From: Metabacillus bambusae | Lineage (GTDB): Bacteria > Bacillota > Bacilli > Bacillales > Bacillaceae | Assembly (NCBI RefSeq): GCF_017497975.1 | Contig: NZ_JAGDEL010000007.1 | Span: forward strand, 62,001-126,000 | Length of the DNA stretch: 64,000 bases | Direction of reading: 5' to 3' | Shown: piece by piece, positions 62,954-64,000 of the stretch | Layout: the number at the start of each line of letters is the position of its first letter | How positions within the stretch are numbered: position 1 is the first letter of the stretch | Translations under genes and position numbers: made by a program | The notes under the pieces: generated by a model | Database searches by the model: none | What the model saw: the letters and a program-made list of their open reading frames with translations, nothing else | What the model was told of the DNA's origin: nothing

Positions 62954-63982
62954 ATGAGCTTCAAGGTGAGTGTAATAATCCCTGTTTTTAACGCAGAAAA
63001 GTATGTTGCTCATTGTATAGATTCACTATTAGCCCAAACATTGAAGGAATGTGAATTCATTTTTATTAATGATGGCTCGCAAGATGAAAGTCTAAAAATA
63101 ATTGAGCGTTATGGAAATTTAGATCCTAGAATAAAGATAATAAATCAAAAAAATCATGGTGTTAGTATTGCTAGAAATCGAGGGTTAGAAATAGCTACTG
63201 GTGAATATATTGGTTTTGTTGATTCAGATGACTATATTGAAAAGAATATGTACCAAGTTCTATATTCTTCTTTGAAACAAAATGATTGCGATGCAATTAT
63301 TTCTAATTTAGAAAGTGAAATGAATGGCAATAATATTGTTACAACTTATCCATTTTCCTGTGATATAAAACTAGATAAAAAGTATATAGAACAGGAATTA
63401 ATACCTTACTTTTTAAAAAACGATAATTTGAATACTGCAGTTAATAAACTCTATCGAAGGGAAATAATAAATAAATATCAAATAAAATTCCCTGAAAAAG
63501 TAGCATTAGGAGAAGACGGATTGTTTAACATCCGTTTTTTTTGTTATGCAAAATCTTTTAAATATATAAATTATTCTGGCTATCACTATAGAGAAGTGAT
63601 TGGAAGTGCAACAAGGAATATTTCCAAAAAAGATTATTTTAATCGAGTTTTAGAAGTATATAATTTAGAAATTCCTGAAATACAAGGAAAAGTTGATGAA
63701 AAGATAATACAACAATTGAAATCGATAAAATTAATAAAAAATGTAATGTCTTATATACATGTCTATTTTACACCAACTAAGGAAGTACCTTTTACTAAGA
63801 GATATAAATATATAAGCAATATGATTAATAACAAAGATGTAAGAAAGGCGTTAAAATCTTTTTATTTTGCCAATTATAAAAGTTTAGGAAGATATGAGAG
63901 AGTTGTAATTAAATTAGTAAAATATAAGTTTACCCTTGGTTTATATATAACTGTGGGATACAGCAGATATAGAAATAAATAA
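62954..63982 (+). CDS. GT2 family glycosyltransferase (EpsJ-like)
   Basis: This 342-residue enzyme has a GT-A domain (SVIIPVFNAEKYVAHCIDSL, INDGSQDESL, IARNRGLEIATGEY) and the DxD motif FVDSDDYIEK. The C-terminal half is helical and basic. AAAGGAGT precedes the ATG. Likely transferring the late sugar of the repeat, which is inference. Confidence 0.87.
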   Translation: MSFKVSVIIPVFNAEKYVAHCIDSLLAQTLKECEFIFINDGSQDESLKIIERYGNLDPRIKIINQKNHGVSIARNRGLEIATGEYIGFVDSDDYIEKNMYQVLYSSLKQNDCDAIISNLESEMNGNNIVTTYPFSCDIKLDKKYIEQELIPYFLKNDNLNTAVNKLYRREIINKYQIKFPEKVALGEDGLFNIRFFCYAKSFKYINYSGYHYREVIGSATRNISKKDYFNRVLEVYNLEIPEIQGKVDEKIIQQLKSIKLIKNVMSYIHVYFTPTKEVPFTKRYKYISNMINNKDVRKALKSFYFANYKSLGRYERVVIKLVKYKFTLGLYITVGYSRYRNK

Positions 63983-63997
63983 GAAAGGATGTTATTG

Positions 63998-64000
63998 ATG
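63998..64000 (+). CDS. Start of the next eps gene (cut by the window edge)
   Basis: Only a start codon is inside the window, 6 bases after AGAAAGGATG. The operon therefore continues. A flippase or further transferase would be expected because no Wzx-type gene has appeared yet. Confidence 0.4.

Overview
The window is a low-GC Firmicutes chromosome segment, almost certainly from an aerobic spore-forming Bacillaceae. The order cshB–nfo–yqfT–zur–yqfW–yqfX–ispG–yqfZ–yqgB–sodA–yqgE–pst–yqgN–yqgP(gluP)–yqgQ–glcK–yqgS–yqgT–yqgU–yqgV–yqgW–yqgX–yqgY–comG–aroK–yqzE–yqzG follows the Bacillus subtilis yqf/yqg/comG region nearly gene by gene. The spore germination protein, the SinR/SinI pair, the comG competence operon and AGGAGG-type ribosome binding sites fit this. 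The species is not B. subtilis: several genes are inserted, missing or replaced. I cannot name the genus securely; a Metabacillus- or Cytobacillus-like organism would fit.

Region 1 (1–20.2 kb) is housekeeping, metal and phosphate biology. It holds the end of a DEAD-box helicase, endonuclease IV, a zinc importer with its Zur repressor, ispG, a chemoreceptor, a Na/phosphate cotransporter (NptA type), Mn superoxide dismutase, and a phosphate block pstS-pstC-pstA-pstB-phoU. A four-repeat PhoP box with 11-bp period precedes pstS. A similar array precedes the chemoreceptor, suggesting a phosphate-starvation chemoreceptor.

Region 2 (20.4–40.1 kb) holds a DUF4912/glycosyltransferase pair, ribosomal protein L33, 5-formyl-THF cyclo-ligase, a DUF92 membrane protein, L-lactate dehydrogenase with a perfect Rex site, rhomboid protease GluP, a GerA-family spore protein, a CstA-family transporter, glucokinase, an LtaS-type sulfatase, a muropeptide carboxypeptidase and several small conserved yqg genes. 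A dispersed structured repeat occurs in two full copies and one truncated copy. A tRNA-Gln gene carries a one-base deletion in its T-arm.

Region 3 (40.3–45.7 kb) is the comG operon (comGA–GG) for the competence pseudopilus, followed by aroK, yqzE and the oppositely oriented yqzG.

Region 4 (45.8–64 kb) departs from B. subtilis. Where that species has tapA-sipW-tasA-sinR, this window has a Gly-rich membrane protein, a lipoprotein, and a divergent sinR-sinI pair facing a large exopolysaccharide (eps) operon that runs off the right edge. SinR-type GTTCTT(T/A) motifs stud the divergent region and one lies inside the eps core promoter. An EAR-type processive antitermination RNA sits after epsB. 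Downstream are epsC, galU, EpsD- and EpsF-like glycosyltransferases, an unrecognised protein, more glycosyltransferases, an EpsG-like polymerase, an EpsL/M/N set for an N-acetylated amino sugar, and an AT-rich string of species-specific transferases. The biofilm switch (SinR/SinI) and its main target are therefore fused into one locus. The SinR and SinI reading frames overlap by 8 bp at the position occupied in B. subtilis by slrR, which is itself a SinR–SinI-like fusion.
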